A stretch of 47,020 nucleotides of DNA. Origin: Ignavibacteria bacterium UBA7675 (GTDB lineage Bacteria; Bacteroidota; Ignavibacteria; Kapaibacteriales; UB7675). The stretch covers positions 1 through 47,020 of the forward strand of contig DLHF01000006.1 in NCBI GenBank assembly GCA_002483085.1. Reading direction: 5' to 3'. Below, piece after piece: positions 34,951 through 43,509 of this stretch. The number at the start of each line of letters is the position of its first letter. The stretch's first letter is position 1. The notes below the pieces were generated by a model. That model made no database searches. It was not told the origin of the DNA and worked only from the letters and a program-made list of their open reading frames with translations. Made by a program: the position numbers and the translations under genes.

Positions 34951-35784
34951 GTGACCTGGATAAGCAAGCAGACCGCAGAAGACAAGGAAATCCAGCAGCA
35001 GATCATTGCAGCGGGCAAGCTCCCGAAACACATAGCGATTATCATGGACGGCAATGGCCGCTGGGCAGTGGAGCGCAGCCTTCCCCGTGTAGCAGGCCAT
35101 CAGGCGGGTATCTCCAGCGTGCGCGACATTGTAGAAGCGGCATCGCTTACAGGAGTCCGGAACCTAACGCTCTATGCCTTTTCCATGGAGAACTGGCGGC
35201 GTCCGCGCACAGAAGTAAATATCCTTATGGATTTGCTAGTGCGCTATCTGCGCGAAGAGCTAGACGAGATGCACCGCAACAACATCCGTCTGCAAGCTAT
35301 TGGAAAGCTCAACGCCCTGCCGAAAAACGTGCAGAAGCAGCTATTTGAAAGCATCGAGACCATGAAGAACAACACCGGCCTTGTGCTGACGCTCGCTCTG
35401 AGCTACAGCGCACGCTGGGATATAGTGCGGGCAGTGCAAATGGTTGCGCTCGATGTGCGCCGAGGCAAAATATCGCCCGAGGATATTACCGAAGAAATGT
35501 TCTCTACCTATCTGCTTACACAAAACATGCCCGATCCTGATCTCGTGATCCGCACAAGCGGCGAAATGAGGCTCAGTAACTTTTTGCTGTGGGAAACCGC
35601 TTATGCGGAAATTTACATCACAAACAAACTTTGGCCAGATTTTCGCAGAAACGACCTGTACGCAGCTCTGTTCGATTTTATAGGACGAGAACGCAGGTAT
35701 GGAAAGACATCGCAGCAGATTGCGGAAGAAAACAACAATGAAAACTATGTGCAAAGAATTATCAATGCGTTTAAATCTTCATAG
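34951..35784 (+). CDS. uppS: Undecaprenyl diphosphate synthase
   Basis: 277 residues, GTG start at 34951 with GAGAGG just upstream. Family signatures are present: IAIIMDGNGRWA (residues 28-39, catalytic Asp33), AGHQAG, LTLYAFSMENW, and RTSGEMRLSNFLLWE near residue 205. The enzyme condenses isopentenyl diphosphate with farnesyl diphosphate to make the C55 carrier used in peptidoglycan and O-antigen synthesis. It heads the envelope block and overlaps the start of bamA, which indicates translational coupling. Confidence 0.97.
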   Translation: MTWISKQTAEDKEIQQQIIAAGKLPKHIAIIMDGNGRWAVERSLPRVAGHQAGISSVRDIVEAASLTGVRNLTLYAFSMENWRRPRTEVNILMDLLVRYLREELDEMHRNNIRLQAIGKLNALPKNVQKQLFESIETMKNNTGLVLTLALSYSARWDIVRAVQMVALDVRRGKISPEDITEEMFSTYLLTQNMPDPDLVIRTSGEMRLSNFLLWETAYAEIYITNKLWPDFRRNDLYAALFDFIGRERRYGKTSQQIAEENNNENYVQRIINAFKSS

Positions 35785-38146
35785 CATCCTCTTGGCTCTG
35801 TTCCTCGGCAGCCTGGGCCCCGCCGTCTCTCCTGCTCCGCTGGCCGCCCAGCAAGCCACGGCTTCGGCGAATAAAATCCTTGCTGTCGAAGTAGAAGGCA
35901 ACAACTTTGCCGACGCATCGACAATTATAGCCATCTCTGGCCTGCAAGTGAACGACGAGATAAAGCCGGGTACAGACATGTTCCAGCGCGCAATCTCTAA
36001 CCTCTGGCGCCGCAAACAGTTCTCCGAAATTGATATCGTGGTGGAAAAGCTCACGCCGCTTGGCGTGTTCCTGAAGATCAAAGTAAAAGAATTTCCCCGC
36101 CTGAGCGAGATTATCGTAGAAGGCAACGACGAGATCAGCGCCGAAAATGTGCGAAAAGCCGTAGGCAAATATCGGGGCGACATCCTTTCGCCCTACGATA
36201 TCTACATGGCCAAGCGCGATATTCTCAAGCTCTACTCCTCCGAAGGCATGCCCTTTGCTACTGTAGAAGCGGCATCGCGCCCGGCGGATACGATATCCTA
36301 CGACAAACTTGTCTTTACAATCAACGAAGGCAACGACTACTACGTGACCAACATCGAGTTCACAGGCAATGAGCAAATAGACGATGGTGACTTGGCTGGC
36401 ACATTCGAAGAAACTAATACCAAAAGCTGGTACGAATTCTGGCGCTCTTCTAAATTCAGCAAAGAAGACTACGAAAAAGACAAGACGCATATCATAGAGC
36501 TCTATCACCGCAATGGCTATATCGACGCTGATATTGTGCGCGATACTGTGATCTACGACCCAGCCAACGAAGCAGTGACTATAAACATCGAGGTGAGTGA
36601 GGGCAAAAAATATTACGTGCGAGATATAGACTTCACAGGAAACCTCGCCTACGACGATGCCCTGCTGAAGCGCCGACTCAACTTTGCAAAAGGCGATGTG
36701 TTCGACCAAGAGCGTTTCCAGCGCAACCTCAACGGCAACGAAGAGCAGTCGGATGTACGCGCAGTGTACCTCGACAATGGCTATCTCACAACCGAAATTG
36801 TGGACGAAATTACGCGAATACCCGGCACCGACTCGGTAGATATTAATGTGAAAATTTTCGAGCGCAACCAGTTCCGCATCCGGCTTGTCGACCTTACAGG
36901 CAATACCAAAACTATGGATAAAGTCATAAGGCGCGAGCTGTACACGCGCCCGGGCGACTACTTCAACCGCTCGGCAGTGATCCGCAGCATCCGGGGCCTT
37001 GGCGTGCTCAACTACTTCAACCCCGAGTCGCTCAACTTCAAAGTGCTACCGGTAGACGACTCCAACGTAGACATTGCCTATACCGTAGAGGAGCGATCCA
37101 GCGACGCTGTGAACGCCTCGGTGGGCTACGCTGGTTCCTATGGCTTTACTGGTTCGGTGGGCCTTACGCTGAACAACTTCTCGATAAGCGAGCCTTTGCA
37201 GGGCGGTGCAGGACAAATTTTCAGCTTCAACTGGGAATTTGGAGCCAATCGGCTGCAAACAATTACCGTGGGCTTTACTGAGCCTTGGCTGTTTGGCGAG
37301 CCGACCACACTGGGCTTTAATATCTTCGACTCGCGCCAGAGCCTGGACTACAGCATCCGCCAGACCGGTGCATCGGTCAATATCGGGCGCCGTTTCCGCT
37401 GGCCTGACGACTACTTCCGGGGCGATTGGATTGTAAAATTCAAGCGAAACGACGTACAGGGCAACAACTCGATCTACCGCACGGGCATTACAACCGAGCT
37501 CAGCCTTACGCAAGTGCTGTCGCGCGTGAGCCTCGACAACGCAATTTTCCCGACCGACGGCTCGCGGTTTTCGCTTACAACACAGCTTGCCACAGGCGCT
37601 TTTGGTGTAGGAACAACCGATTACTTCAAAAACGAGCTGAGCTTCGAGCTGTTTAATCCCCTGCTGCAAGTAGGCGATTTCAACCGCCTCGTGCTGTATC
37701 TGAGCTCGAACATTGGCTATGTAACCGGCCTAAAAACCGACACGACCATACCGCCAATCGAATACTATACTATGGGTGGCAACGGCCTTGGCGGCATCGC
37801 GGTCACACCTCTGCGCGGCTATCCCGACCGCAGCATTGGCCCGCGCGACGACCTCGGCAGAATCAGCGGCGGTACAGTGATGGCCCGCCATGTGCTGGAA
37901 CTCCGCTTTGCGCTCTCGCTCAACCCAATACCGATTTATCTTACATCGTTTGCTGAAGCAGGTAATGTGTGGTCGGATTTCACTAAAGCCGATCCCTTTG
38001 ATCTCAAACGCTCGGCAGGCGTGGGCCTTCGGGTCCTGCTCAATCCTATCGGTCTTATAGGGTTCGACTACGGCTATGGGTTCGATCCTATCGGGGAACG
38101 CGGCGACCGCTCGGCATGGCGCTTCCACTTCCAGTTCGGACGTTGA
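35738..38146 (+). CDS. bamA: Outer membrane protein assembly factor BamA
   Basis: 802 residues from the ATG at 35738. Other in-frame ATGs at 35699, 35747 and 35765 are possible; all overlap uppS. A signal peptide (LHSILLALFLGSLGPAVS, cut near APLAAQ) is followed by five POTRA-like repeats (ILAVEVEGNNFADASTI, LSEIIVEGNDEISAEN, VTNIEFTGNEQID, VRDIDFTGNLAYDD, IRLVDLTGNTKTMDKV). The C-terminal 16-strand barrel carries the conserved LRGYPDRSIG loop and ends in Arg after an aromatic strand (WRFHFQFGR). BamA folds and inserts beta-barrel proteins. The two Skp-like chaperone genes follow, so the unit handles outer-membrane protein delivery. Confidence 0.96.
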   Translation: MKTMCKELSMRLNLHSILLALFLGSLGPAVSPAPLAAQQATASANKILAVEVEGNNFADASTIIAISGLQVNDEIKPGTDMFQRAISNLWRRKQFSEIDIVVEKLTPLGVFLKIKVKEFPRLSEIIVEGNDEISAENVRKAVGKYRGDILSPYDIYMAKRDILKLYSSEGMPFATVEAASRPADTISYDKLVFTINEGNDYYVTNIEFTGNEQIDDGDLAGTFEETNTKSWYEFWRSSKFSKEDYEKDKTHIIELYHRNGYIDADIVRDTVIYDPANEAVTINIEVSEGKKYYVRDIDFTGNLAYDDALLKRRLNFAKGDVFDQERFQRNLNGNEEQSDVRAVYLDNGYLTTEIVDEITRIPGTDSVDINVKIFERNQFRIRLVDLTGNTKTMDKVIRRELYTRPGDYFNRSAVIRSIRGLGVLNYFNPESLNFKVLPVDDSNVDIAYTVEERSSDAVNASVGYAGSYGFTGSVGLTLNNFSISEPLQGGAGQIFSFNWEFGANRLQTITVGFTEPWLFGEPTTLGFNIFDSRQSLDYSIRQTGASVNIGRRFRWPDDYFRGDWIVKFKRNDVQGNNSIYRTGITTELSLTQVLSRVSLDNAIFPTDGSRFSLTTQLATGAFGVGTTDYFKNELSFELFNPLLQVGDFNRLVLYLSSNIGYVTGLKTDTTIPPIEYYTMGGNGLGGIAVTPLRGYPDRSIGPRDDLGRISGGTVMARHVLELRFALSLNPIPIYLTSFAEAGNVWSDFTKADPFDLKRSAGVGLRVLLNPIGLIGFDYGYGFDPIGERGDRSAWRFHFQFGR

Positions 38147-38198
38147 CAATCCGATAGCGAAACACGCGTCTGTAGCTCGCGGCTCGTTGTTAAAATCG

Positions 38199-38228
38199 TT
38201 GTCTCTGCGGGGACATTTTCGTAATTTG
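38199..38228 (+). promoter_or_regulatory. Possible Bacteroidetes-type promoter for the first skp gene
   Basis: TTG at 38199-38201 and TAATTTG at 38222-38228 are separated by 20 nt, close to the TTTG-N20-TAnnTTTG form but one base short in the second box. It lies 45 nt before the ATG at 38273, in the gap after bamA. Confidence 0.35.
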
Positions 38229-38272
38229 AGGCAGTTTTTCACTTTTTGCAATCCAAACAAAGGACAAGGCTC

Positions 38273-38812
38273 ATGAGTATGCGAACACTTATGCGAGCGA
38301 TTCTGCTTACCCTGTGTATCGCTGTGGTATCGCAGGTCGCTGCATTCTCGCAGAACCTGAAAATCGGCATCGTAGATTCTGAAGTTATTCTCAAGCAGCT
38401 TCCCGAAGCCAAAGATGCTGATACACAGCTCAACGAATTAATTACAAAATACCGCGACACTCTTAACCTGCTCGAAAAAGAGTTCACGGAGGGACTGGCA
38501 GCATACGAAAAACAAAAGGGGACAATGCTGCCCGATGCCAGAACGAAGGAAGAAGAGCGCCTGATGGGTATCCGCCAGCGCTATGGTGCATACCAAGAGC
38601 AAAAATTCGGTAATCAGGGCGAAGTAGCTGCTCTCCGCGAAAAGCTGCTTTCCCCCCTGCGCACAAAAATCGACGAGGCTATCAAAGCTGTAGCAAAAGA
38701 GGAAAGCCTTACAATGATCCTCGATAAAGCAGCGCCCGGCCTTCTGTATGTGGAAGACAAATACGATGTCACGTTTAAAGTGCTCGACCGCATGAAGCGT
38801 GGCAATAAGTAA
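38273..38812 (+). CDS. skp: OmpH/Skp family periplasmic chaperone (first copy)
   Basis: 179 residues. The ATG at 38273 is preceded by AAGGA; a TTG at 38246 opens the frame earlier. A signal peptide (MRAILLTLCIAVVSQVAAFS) leads to the usual OmpH start LKIGIVDSEVILKQLPEAKD. A long charged coiled-coil segment (residues 45-120) is followed by the C-terminal motif SLTMILDKAAPGLLYVEDKY. Skp trimers hold unfolded outer-membrane proteins in the periplasm and pass them to BamA, encoded just upstream. A second, diverged copy lies at 39236. The gene ends in a terminator and is therefore probably separate from the second copy. Confidence 0.92.
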   Translation: MSMRTLMRAILLTLCIAVVSQVAAFSQNLKIGIVDSEVILKQLPEAKDADTQLNELITKYRDTLNLLEKEFTEGLAAYEKQKGTMLPDARTKEEERLMGIRQRYGAYQEQKFGNQGEVAALREKLLSPLRTKIDEAIKAVAKEESLTMILDKAAPGLLYVEDKYDVTFKVLDRMKRGNK

Positions 38813-38838
38813 TTATACCAGCTTCCCAGTGGCAGCAC

Positions 38839-38875
38839 GGCAGAGCCCAACAACGGCGCTCTGCCTTTGCTTTTT
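38839..38875 (+). terminator. Terminator after the first skp gene
   Basis: GGCAGAGC (38839-38846) and GCTCTGCC (38858-38865) form a perfect 8-bp stem with an 11-nt loop, followed by the T-rich stretch TTTGCTTTTT. It lies 26 nt beyond the stop codon. Confidence 0.75.
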
Positions 38876-38901
38876 CGCAGAATAGTGCACATGGCAGTGG
38901 C

Positions 38902-38939
38902 CCGAAACACCACATCAACGTCTTGGTGCGGTGTTTCGG
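38902..38939. repeat. Second stem-loop in the skp-skp gap
   Basis: CCGAAACACC (38902-38911) and GGTGTTTCGG (38930-38939) form a perfect 10-bp inverted repeat with an 18-nt loop. Within it CACCA and TGGTG can pair in an alternative fold. No T-run follows. It lies in the 423-bp gap 38813-39235, which holds no gene. Confidence 0.45.
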
Positions 38940-38993
38940 CAGAATGCTTGGAGAGTACATTGTAGCATAGGCGTTGCTATGCCGCAAGGCTAG

Positions 38994-39104
38994 CGCGTCT
39001 GCACTACCTACCTGTAAGTACATGCGCGGCGAGCTTGCGATGCAGCCACGAGGCGGTTTGTGCTGCGCGGTGCAGAGACCAAAGCACGAGCAGAGGCTGA
39101 AGCG
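38994..39104 (+). repeat. Dispersed intergenic repeat, copy F
   Basis: The core GTGCTGCGCGGTGCA is at 39060-39074, preceded by GCAGCCACGAGGCGGTTT and followed by GAGCAGAGGCTGAAGCG (39088-39104). A degenerate hairpin block (GCGTCTGCACTACCTACC) begins at 38994. The copy splits the tandem skp genes. Confidence 0.75.
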
Positions 39105-39235
39105 AACAAATTAGCCAGCAAGTGCATGGCAGTGAACTCATTGTTTTTGTGTGGCGTATTTCAGTATCCGGGAGTACACAATAGACACACGGCTACCTTT
39201 ATCCGGCTTTTCAACACGCACTCGAAGGTAATACT

Positions 39236-39928
39236 ATGAATCGCTTTTTCCGGCTTGCCGGTATTTTGTGTACTCTCTGCGTACTCGCTGCAACGTCGGC
39301 ACTGGCCCAAACACGGGTGGGCTACGTAGCATCGTTAGTCATCCGCGAACGGTTTCCCGAAGCCCAGCAGGTAAGCCAGCGCATCGAAACCGTTGTGGGC
39401 GAATGGAAAAAGAACTTGGAAGAGCGCCAGGCTGTGATCGACAATCTCCAGGTAGAAATACAGAAAAATCGCCTTATCTGGGGCGACGAAGAGCGCCGCC
39501 AGAAGGAAGAGCAGCTTCAGAAGCTGAAAAACGACCGCGAAGAATTTGCCCGCATGCGATTTGGCCCAGATGGTGAGTTCGACAAATTAGTGTCGGAGCT
39601 TTACCGCCCTATTGAGGCAAAAATATTTGCAGCAATTCAGGACGTAGCCAACAGCGACGGCTATGATATTATCTGGGACAAAAGCACCCAGCCGCTCGTG
39701 TATGTCAATCCCCGTTATGACATTACGATAAAAGTAATGGAGCGCCTCGGCATTCCTGTCGACGACCTGCGTGCACAGCAAGAAGAAGCTGTAAAGAACG
39801 ACCCGCGCAATCAGGAAAAAGAATCGTCGTCCACCAGCAAGCGCCGTTCGCGTTCGCGCAGCAGGGACACAGACAAGGAGCAGCCAAAAGAACAATCGCC
39901 AACCGACCAGGAAATACCCCGGGAGTAA
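39236..39928 (+). CDS. OmpH/Skp family protein with Ser/Arg-rich tail (second copy)
   Basis: 230 residues, ATG at 39236 with GAAGGT upstream. A signal peptide (LAGILCTLCVLAATSALA, cut before QTRVGY) is followed by RVGYVASLVIRERFPEAQQV, a long Glu/Lys/Arg coiled coil (about 45-115) and DIIWDKSTQPLVYVNPRYDI, the typical OmpH end. A further tail of some 50 residues is hydrophilic and contains SSSTSKRRSRSRSRD. That tail is absent from the first copy. The protein is expected to be a periplasmic chaperone for outer-membrane proteins. Its stop lies one base before lpxD, so it leads the lipid A sub-operon. Confidence 0.88.
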   Translation: MNRFFRLAGILCTLCVLAATSALAQTRVGYVASLVIRERFPEAQQVSQRIETVVGEWKKNLEERQAVIDNLQVEIQKNRLIWGDEERRQKEEQLQKLKNDREEFARMRFGPDGEFDKLVSELYRPIEAKIFAAIQDVANSDGYDIIWDKSTQPLVYVNPRYDITIKVMERLGIPVDDLRAQQEEAVKNDPRNQEKESSSTSKRRSRSRSRDTDKEQPKEQSPTDQEIPRE

Positions 39929-39929
39929 T

Positions 39930-40982
39930 ATGGCATCGGCAACTCTTACTGCTGCGGAAATCGCGCAGCTTGTAGGCGGCACGCTCACGGGCGATTCCAG
40001 CGTTGTGCTGCGCGACGTCCAGAAGATTGAAGAAGCCCAGAAAGGCGATATTACATTTCTCTCCAATCCGAAGTACCTCCGCTTTGCAGAAACAACAGGT
40101 GCTTCCTGTATTCTTGTCCCAACTGATTTTTCGGCACCTGCTGCACCGGGGGCAACGCTCGTAGCTGTGCACAACCCATACGAAGCATTCCTCCGCGTAC
40201 TTCAGTTTTTTCACCCTGCGCACGCACCCGCACCGGGTGAACGCCATCCCTCGGCCATTATCGACCCAACAGCCAACATCGCAGCTACGGCGCATATCGC
40301 CGCAGGCGTCGTTGTAGGCGCGCGGTGCCGTATTGCCGAAGGCGCGGTCCTTATGCCAAACGTTGTGCTATACGACGGCGTGGAAATTGGCGAAAGCAGC
40401 GTAGTGCACGCAGGAGCAATCTGCTACGACCGCACAATCATAGGCAAAAGCTGTATCATTCATGCCGGGGCAGTACTCGGCGCCGATGGTTTTGGCTTTG
40501 TAGAGCACGCCGACGGCTCTTACGAGAAAATACCGCAGGTGGGCAATGTTGTACTCGGCGACCATGTAGAAATTGGCGCCAACACCTGCATCGACCGCGC
40601 GACTATGGGCAGCACAAAGGTGGAGAACGGCGTAAAGATCGACAACATGGTGCACATTGCCCACAATGTCGTGGTCGGCGAGCACACGGCTATTGCAGCA
40701 CAGGCAGGCATCTCCGGCAGCGCGCACATTGGCAAGCGAAACCGTATTGCGGGGCAGGTGGGAATGATTGGCCATATTACGACTGCGGACGACGTGGTGG
40801 TCATCGCGCAGTCTGGCATATCCAAATCAATTGCACAAAAAGGCCGTTACTTTGGCTCGCCCGCCAAGGAATTCCGCGCGGCACTCCGCGAAGAGGGCGC
40901 GTTGCGGCAGTTGCCTGATCTCATCGGAGAATTCAGAGAATTACGCCGCCGTGTACAGGAATTAGAACAGAAAAAGGATTAA
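39930..40982 (+). CDS. lpxD: UDP-3-O-acylglucosamine N-acyltransferase LpxD
   Basis: 350 residues, ATG at 39930, GGGAG just upstream. The N-terminal LpxD domain (EIAQLVGGTLTGDSSVVLRD, GDITFLSNPKYL) precedes a left-handed beta-helix of hexapeptide repeats (IDPTANIAATAHIAAGVVVG) with GADGFGFV and the likely catalytic His in MVHIAHNVVVGE. A C-terminal helix (FRELRRRVQELEQKKD) closes the protein. LpxD adds the N-linked acyl chain in the third step of lipid A synthesis. It is followed by lpxC-fabZ after 215 bp and then lpxA. Confidence 0.97.
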   Translation: MASATLTAAEIAQLVGGTLTGDSSVVLRDVQKIEEAQKGDITFLSNPKYLRFAETTGASCILVPTDFSAPAAPGATLVAVHNPYEAFLRVLQFFHPAHAPAPGERHPSAIIDPTANIAATAHIAAGVVVGARCRIAEGAVLMPNVVLYDGVEIGESSVVHAGAICYDRTIIGKSCIIHAGAVLGADGFGFVEHADGSYEKIPQVGNVVLGDHVEIGANTCIDRATMGSTKVENGVKIDNMVHIAHNVVVGEHTAIAAQAGISGSAHIGKRNRIAGQVGMIGHITTADDVVVIAQSGISKSIAQKGRYFGSPAKEFRAALREEGALRQLPDLIGEFRELRRRVQELEQKKD

Positions 40983-41007
40983 CCTTCTTTTCTTGCCCTT
41001 CTCTCCG

Positions 41008-41015
41008 TATTTTTG
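41008..41015 (+). promoter_or_regulatory. Possible -7 box upstream of lpxC-fabZ
   Basis: TATTTTTG matches TAnnTTTG and lies about 180 nt before the lpxC ATG, inside the 215-bp gap after lpxD. No clear TTTG is seen 20 nt upstream, so this is weak. Confidence 0.2.
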
Positions 41016-41197
41016 TGGCTGCACGGAGCACAGGGGCAAGCGCAGTGTCTCTCGCTGTCGCTCGCGGCAACTGCCGCCGTTTCCATACGTGGAATACAGA
41101 GTGCCGCTCCGCCCGTTGCGGATAATTCATCTTCCTGCGTCTCCTTCCGATGCCCCAGCCTCTGCGGCAGCATCTGGACGGCTCTATTGAAGCACTT

Positions 41198-42601
41198 ATG
41201 TTAGTGAATCAACGCACGATCAAGGAACCGGTCTCGTTCAGCGGTGTTGGCCTGCACACCGGCAATATTTCGACAATTACCTTCTATCCTGCTCCCGAAA
41301 ACTACGGCTATCGCTTCGTGCGAACCGACATAGCCGACAGCACGGAAATCCCGGCGCTTGTCGATAATGTCGTGGATATTTCGCGCGGTACAACTCTGGC
41401 TGTGGGCAATACAAAAGTCCACACTGTGGAGCATGTGCTGGCTGCATTGGCCGGGCTTCAGATAGACAATTGCCGCATTGAGCTTACCTCCAACGAACCA
41501 CCAGTAGGCGATGGCAGCGCAATGCCCTATGTGGAAGTGCTGCTCCAAGCGGGTTTTGTAGAGCAAAAAGCACCAAAGGACTACCTGATCATCGACCAGA
41601 CAGTGCGTTATACCAACGAGGACAAGGGCGTCGACATCGTAGCTCTTCCCAACGAGGACTTCCGCATTACCGTGATGGTCGACTACCACAACCCCGCGCT
41701 CGGCAGCCAGCATACTGGCTTGTTCGACCTCGAAAAAGAATTTATAAGCGATTTTGCTCCAGCACGTACCTTCTGCTTTCTTACAGAAGTAGAAATGCTG
41801 CGCGAGCACGGGCTGATAAAGGGCGGCAATGTAGACAACGCCATTGTGATCGTAGACAAGGACATGTCGGAGCCGGAATTAGACGCCCTATGCCTCAAGC
41901 TCGGCTTGGAAGACACTGTCGTGCTCGGTACCAACGGTGTGCTGAACAACCGACCTTTGCGCTTCAAAAACGAGCCTGCGCGCCATAAACTGTTAGATAT
42001 GCTCGGCGACCTCGCGCTGGCAGGAGCTCCGCTGAAAGCACAGATTTTGGCAGCACGCCCGGGCCATGCGAGCAATATCGAATTTGCGCGTAAGATCAGA
42101 AAGCTATACGAACAAAAGCAGATACTGAAAAAATTTCAGGTAAAGAAGACAAACGACGCCGTGCTGGACATCGGTGCAATTCTCAAAGCTATGCCGCATC
42201 GATACCCGTTCTTGCTAGTGGACCGAGTTACGGATTTCGACCTTGAGAACAACCGCATCATCGCCTACAAGAACGTAACGATCAACGAGCCGTTTTTCCC
42301 CGGCCATTTCCCCGGCAAGCCGATTATGCCGGGTGTACTCGTAGTTGAAGCAATGGCACAGGCCGGCGGCTTACTGATGCTCAACAGCCTGGAAGGAAGC
42401 GACAAGCTCGTGCTGTTCATGGGCATCAACAACGCAAAATTCCGCAGGCCTGTAGTTCCGGGCGATCAGCTCGTGCTCGATGTGACACTTATAAGCAGGC
42501 GATTAGGTACGCTTTCGTTCAAGGCAAAAGCATTCGTTAACAACCAGCTCGCGGCAGAAGCCGACCTGCTGGCGGCAATTGTAGACAGGGACAAAGCATG
42601 A
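41198..42601 (+). CDS. lpxC-fabZ: Bifunctional LpxC-FabZ fusion
   Basis: 467 residues. The ATG at 41198 gives the family start MLVNQRTIKEPVSFSGVGLH; an earlier ATG at 41150 has no Shine-Dalgarno. Residues 1 to about 310 are LpxC, the zinc deacetylase of lipid A synthesis, with KVHTVEHVLAAL (zinc His), PPVGDGSAMPYV and RHKLLDMLGDLAL. After a short linker the rest is FabZ, 3-hydroxyacyl-ACP dehydratase, with AMPHRYPFLLVDRV and FFPGHFPGKPIMPGVLVVEA (catalytic His and Glu). The fusion ties a committed lipid A step to fatty acid synthesis and is typical of the Bacteroidota/Chlorobi group. The stop overlaps the lpxA start (ATGA). Confidence 0.97.
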   Translation: MLVNQRTIKEPVSFSGVGLHTGNISTITFYPAPENYGYRFVRTDIADSTEIPALVDNVVDISRGTTLAVGNTKVHTVEHVLAALAGLQIDNCRIELTSNEPPVGDGSAMPYVEVLLQAGFVEQKAPKDYLIIDQTVRYTNEDKGVDIVALPNEDFRITVMVDYHNPALGSQHTGLFDLEKEFISDFAPARTFCFLTEVEMLREHGLIKGGNVDNAIVIVDKDMSEPELDALCLKLGLEDTVVLGTNGVLNNRPLRFKNEPARHKLLDMLGDLALAGAPLKAQILAARPGHASNIEFARKIRKLYEQKQILKKFQVKKTNDAVLDIGAILKAMPHRYPFLLVDRVTDFDLENNRIIAYKNVTINEPFFPGHFPGKPIMPGVLVVEAMAQAGGLLMLNSLEGSDKLVLFMGINNAKFRRPVVPGDQLVLDVTLISRRLGTLSFKAKAFVNNQLAAEADLLAAIVDRDKA

Positions 42602-43374
42602 CATTTATCCATCCTACTGCAATCGTCTCGCCCAAAGCACAACTTGGCGAGAACGTGCGTATCGGGCAATTTACAACAGTAGAAGACGACGTAGAGATCG
42701 GCGACGGCACGGAAATTATCGCCTCGGCGTACATCGCCAACGGCGCCCGGATTGGCCGCGACTGCCGTATTTTCCCCGGTGTGACCATTGCAATGGCGCC
42801 CCAAGACCTCAAATACAACAACGAGCCAACAACGGCTGAGATCGGCGACCGTACAACGATTCGCGAAAACGCGACAATCCATCGCGGTACAACAGCTACC
42901 AGCCGGACAATCGTGGGCAGCGACAACTTGCTGATGGCCTATATCCACGTAGCACACGATTGCCGCGTGGGAAATCACGTGATTATTTCCAATTTAACGC
43001 AGTTGGCAGGCCATGTGGAAGTAGGCGACTGGGCTACAATCGGCGGCGCAGTAAAACTCCACCAGTTCTGCCGAGTGGGTTCCTACTGTATGGTAGGTGC
43101 GGGCACCAAGATTGTGAAAGACGTTTCCCCTTATGTTCTGATAGACGGCAACCCTGCGAGCATTGCTGGCGTTAACAAAGTTGGGCTGCGCCGCAGAGGG
43201 TTTTCCCCAGAGCTTATCCAGGAGATCAGCGACTTTTATAAAGCTGTACTGTTCTCCGGCCTTAATACAAGTGAAGGCATAAGCCAAGTGGAAGCCAACG
43301 GCGGTCTGCCGCAGGAAGTACAGGGCATTATAGATTTTATTCGCTCCTCAAAACGAGGAATTCACAGAGCGTAA
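42598..43374 (+). CDS. lpxA: UDP-N-acetylglucosamine acyltransferase LpxA
   Basis: 258 residues, ATG at 42598 overlapping the lpxC-fabZ stop by four bases. Hexapeptide repeats begin at residue 4 (IHPTAIVSPKAQLGENVRIG) and form the beta-helix. The catalytic His lies in YIHVAHDCRVGNHV, and VKLHQFCRVG with YVLIDGNPASIAGVN completes the family set. LpxA makes the first acyl transfer of lipid A synthesis. Having lpxD, lpxC-fabZ and lpxA together in one unit fits a single lipid A operon. Confidence 0.97.
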   Translation: MTFIHPTAIVSPKAQLGENVRIGQFTTVEDDVEIGDGTEIIASAYIANGARIGRDCRIFPGVTIAMAPQDLKYNNEPTTAEIGDRTTIRENATIHRGTTATSRTIVGSDNLLMAYIHVAHDCRVGNHVIISNLTQLAGHVEVGDWATIGGAVKLHQFCRVGSYCMVGAGTKIVKDVSPYVLIDGNPASIAGVNKVGLRRRGFSPELIQEISDFYKAVLFSGLNTSEGISQVEANGGLPQEVQGIIDFIRSSKRGIHRA

Positions 43375-43509
43375 TACCGGCGTGCTCTATGCGATGTGCC
43401 GCGCTCTCTGTACAGTAGACAGCCTCTTCTGCGGTACACCGAATGCCTTGCCCTATGCCTGTGGCATTCCTTCGCCCGTTCATTGATTTTCAATAAAGGG
43501 AGATGCACT

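Noticed and set aside
3308..39104. The dispersed repeats as a CRISPR array
   Set aside because: The copies are far apart, diverged and on both strands, with no spacer spacing and no cas genes in the window.
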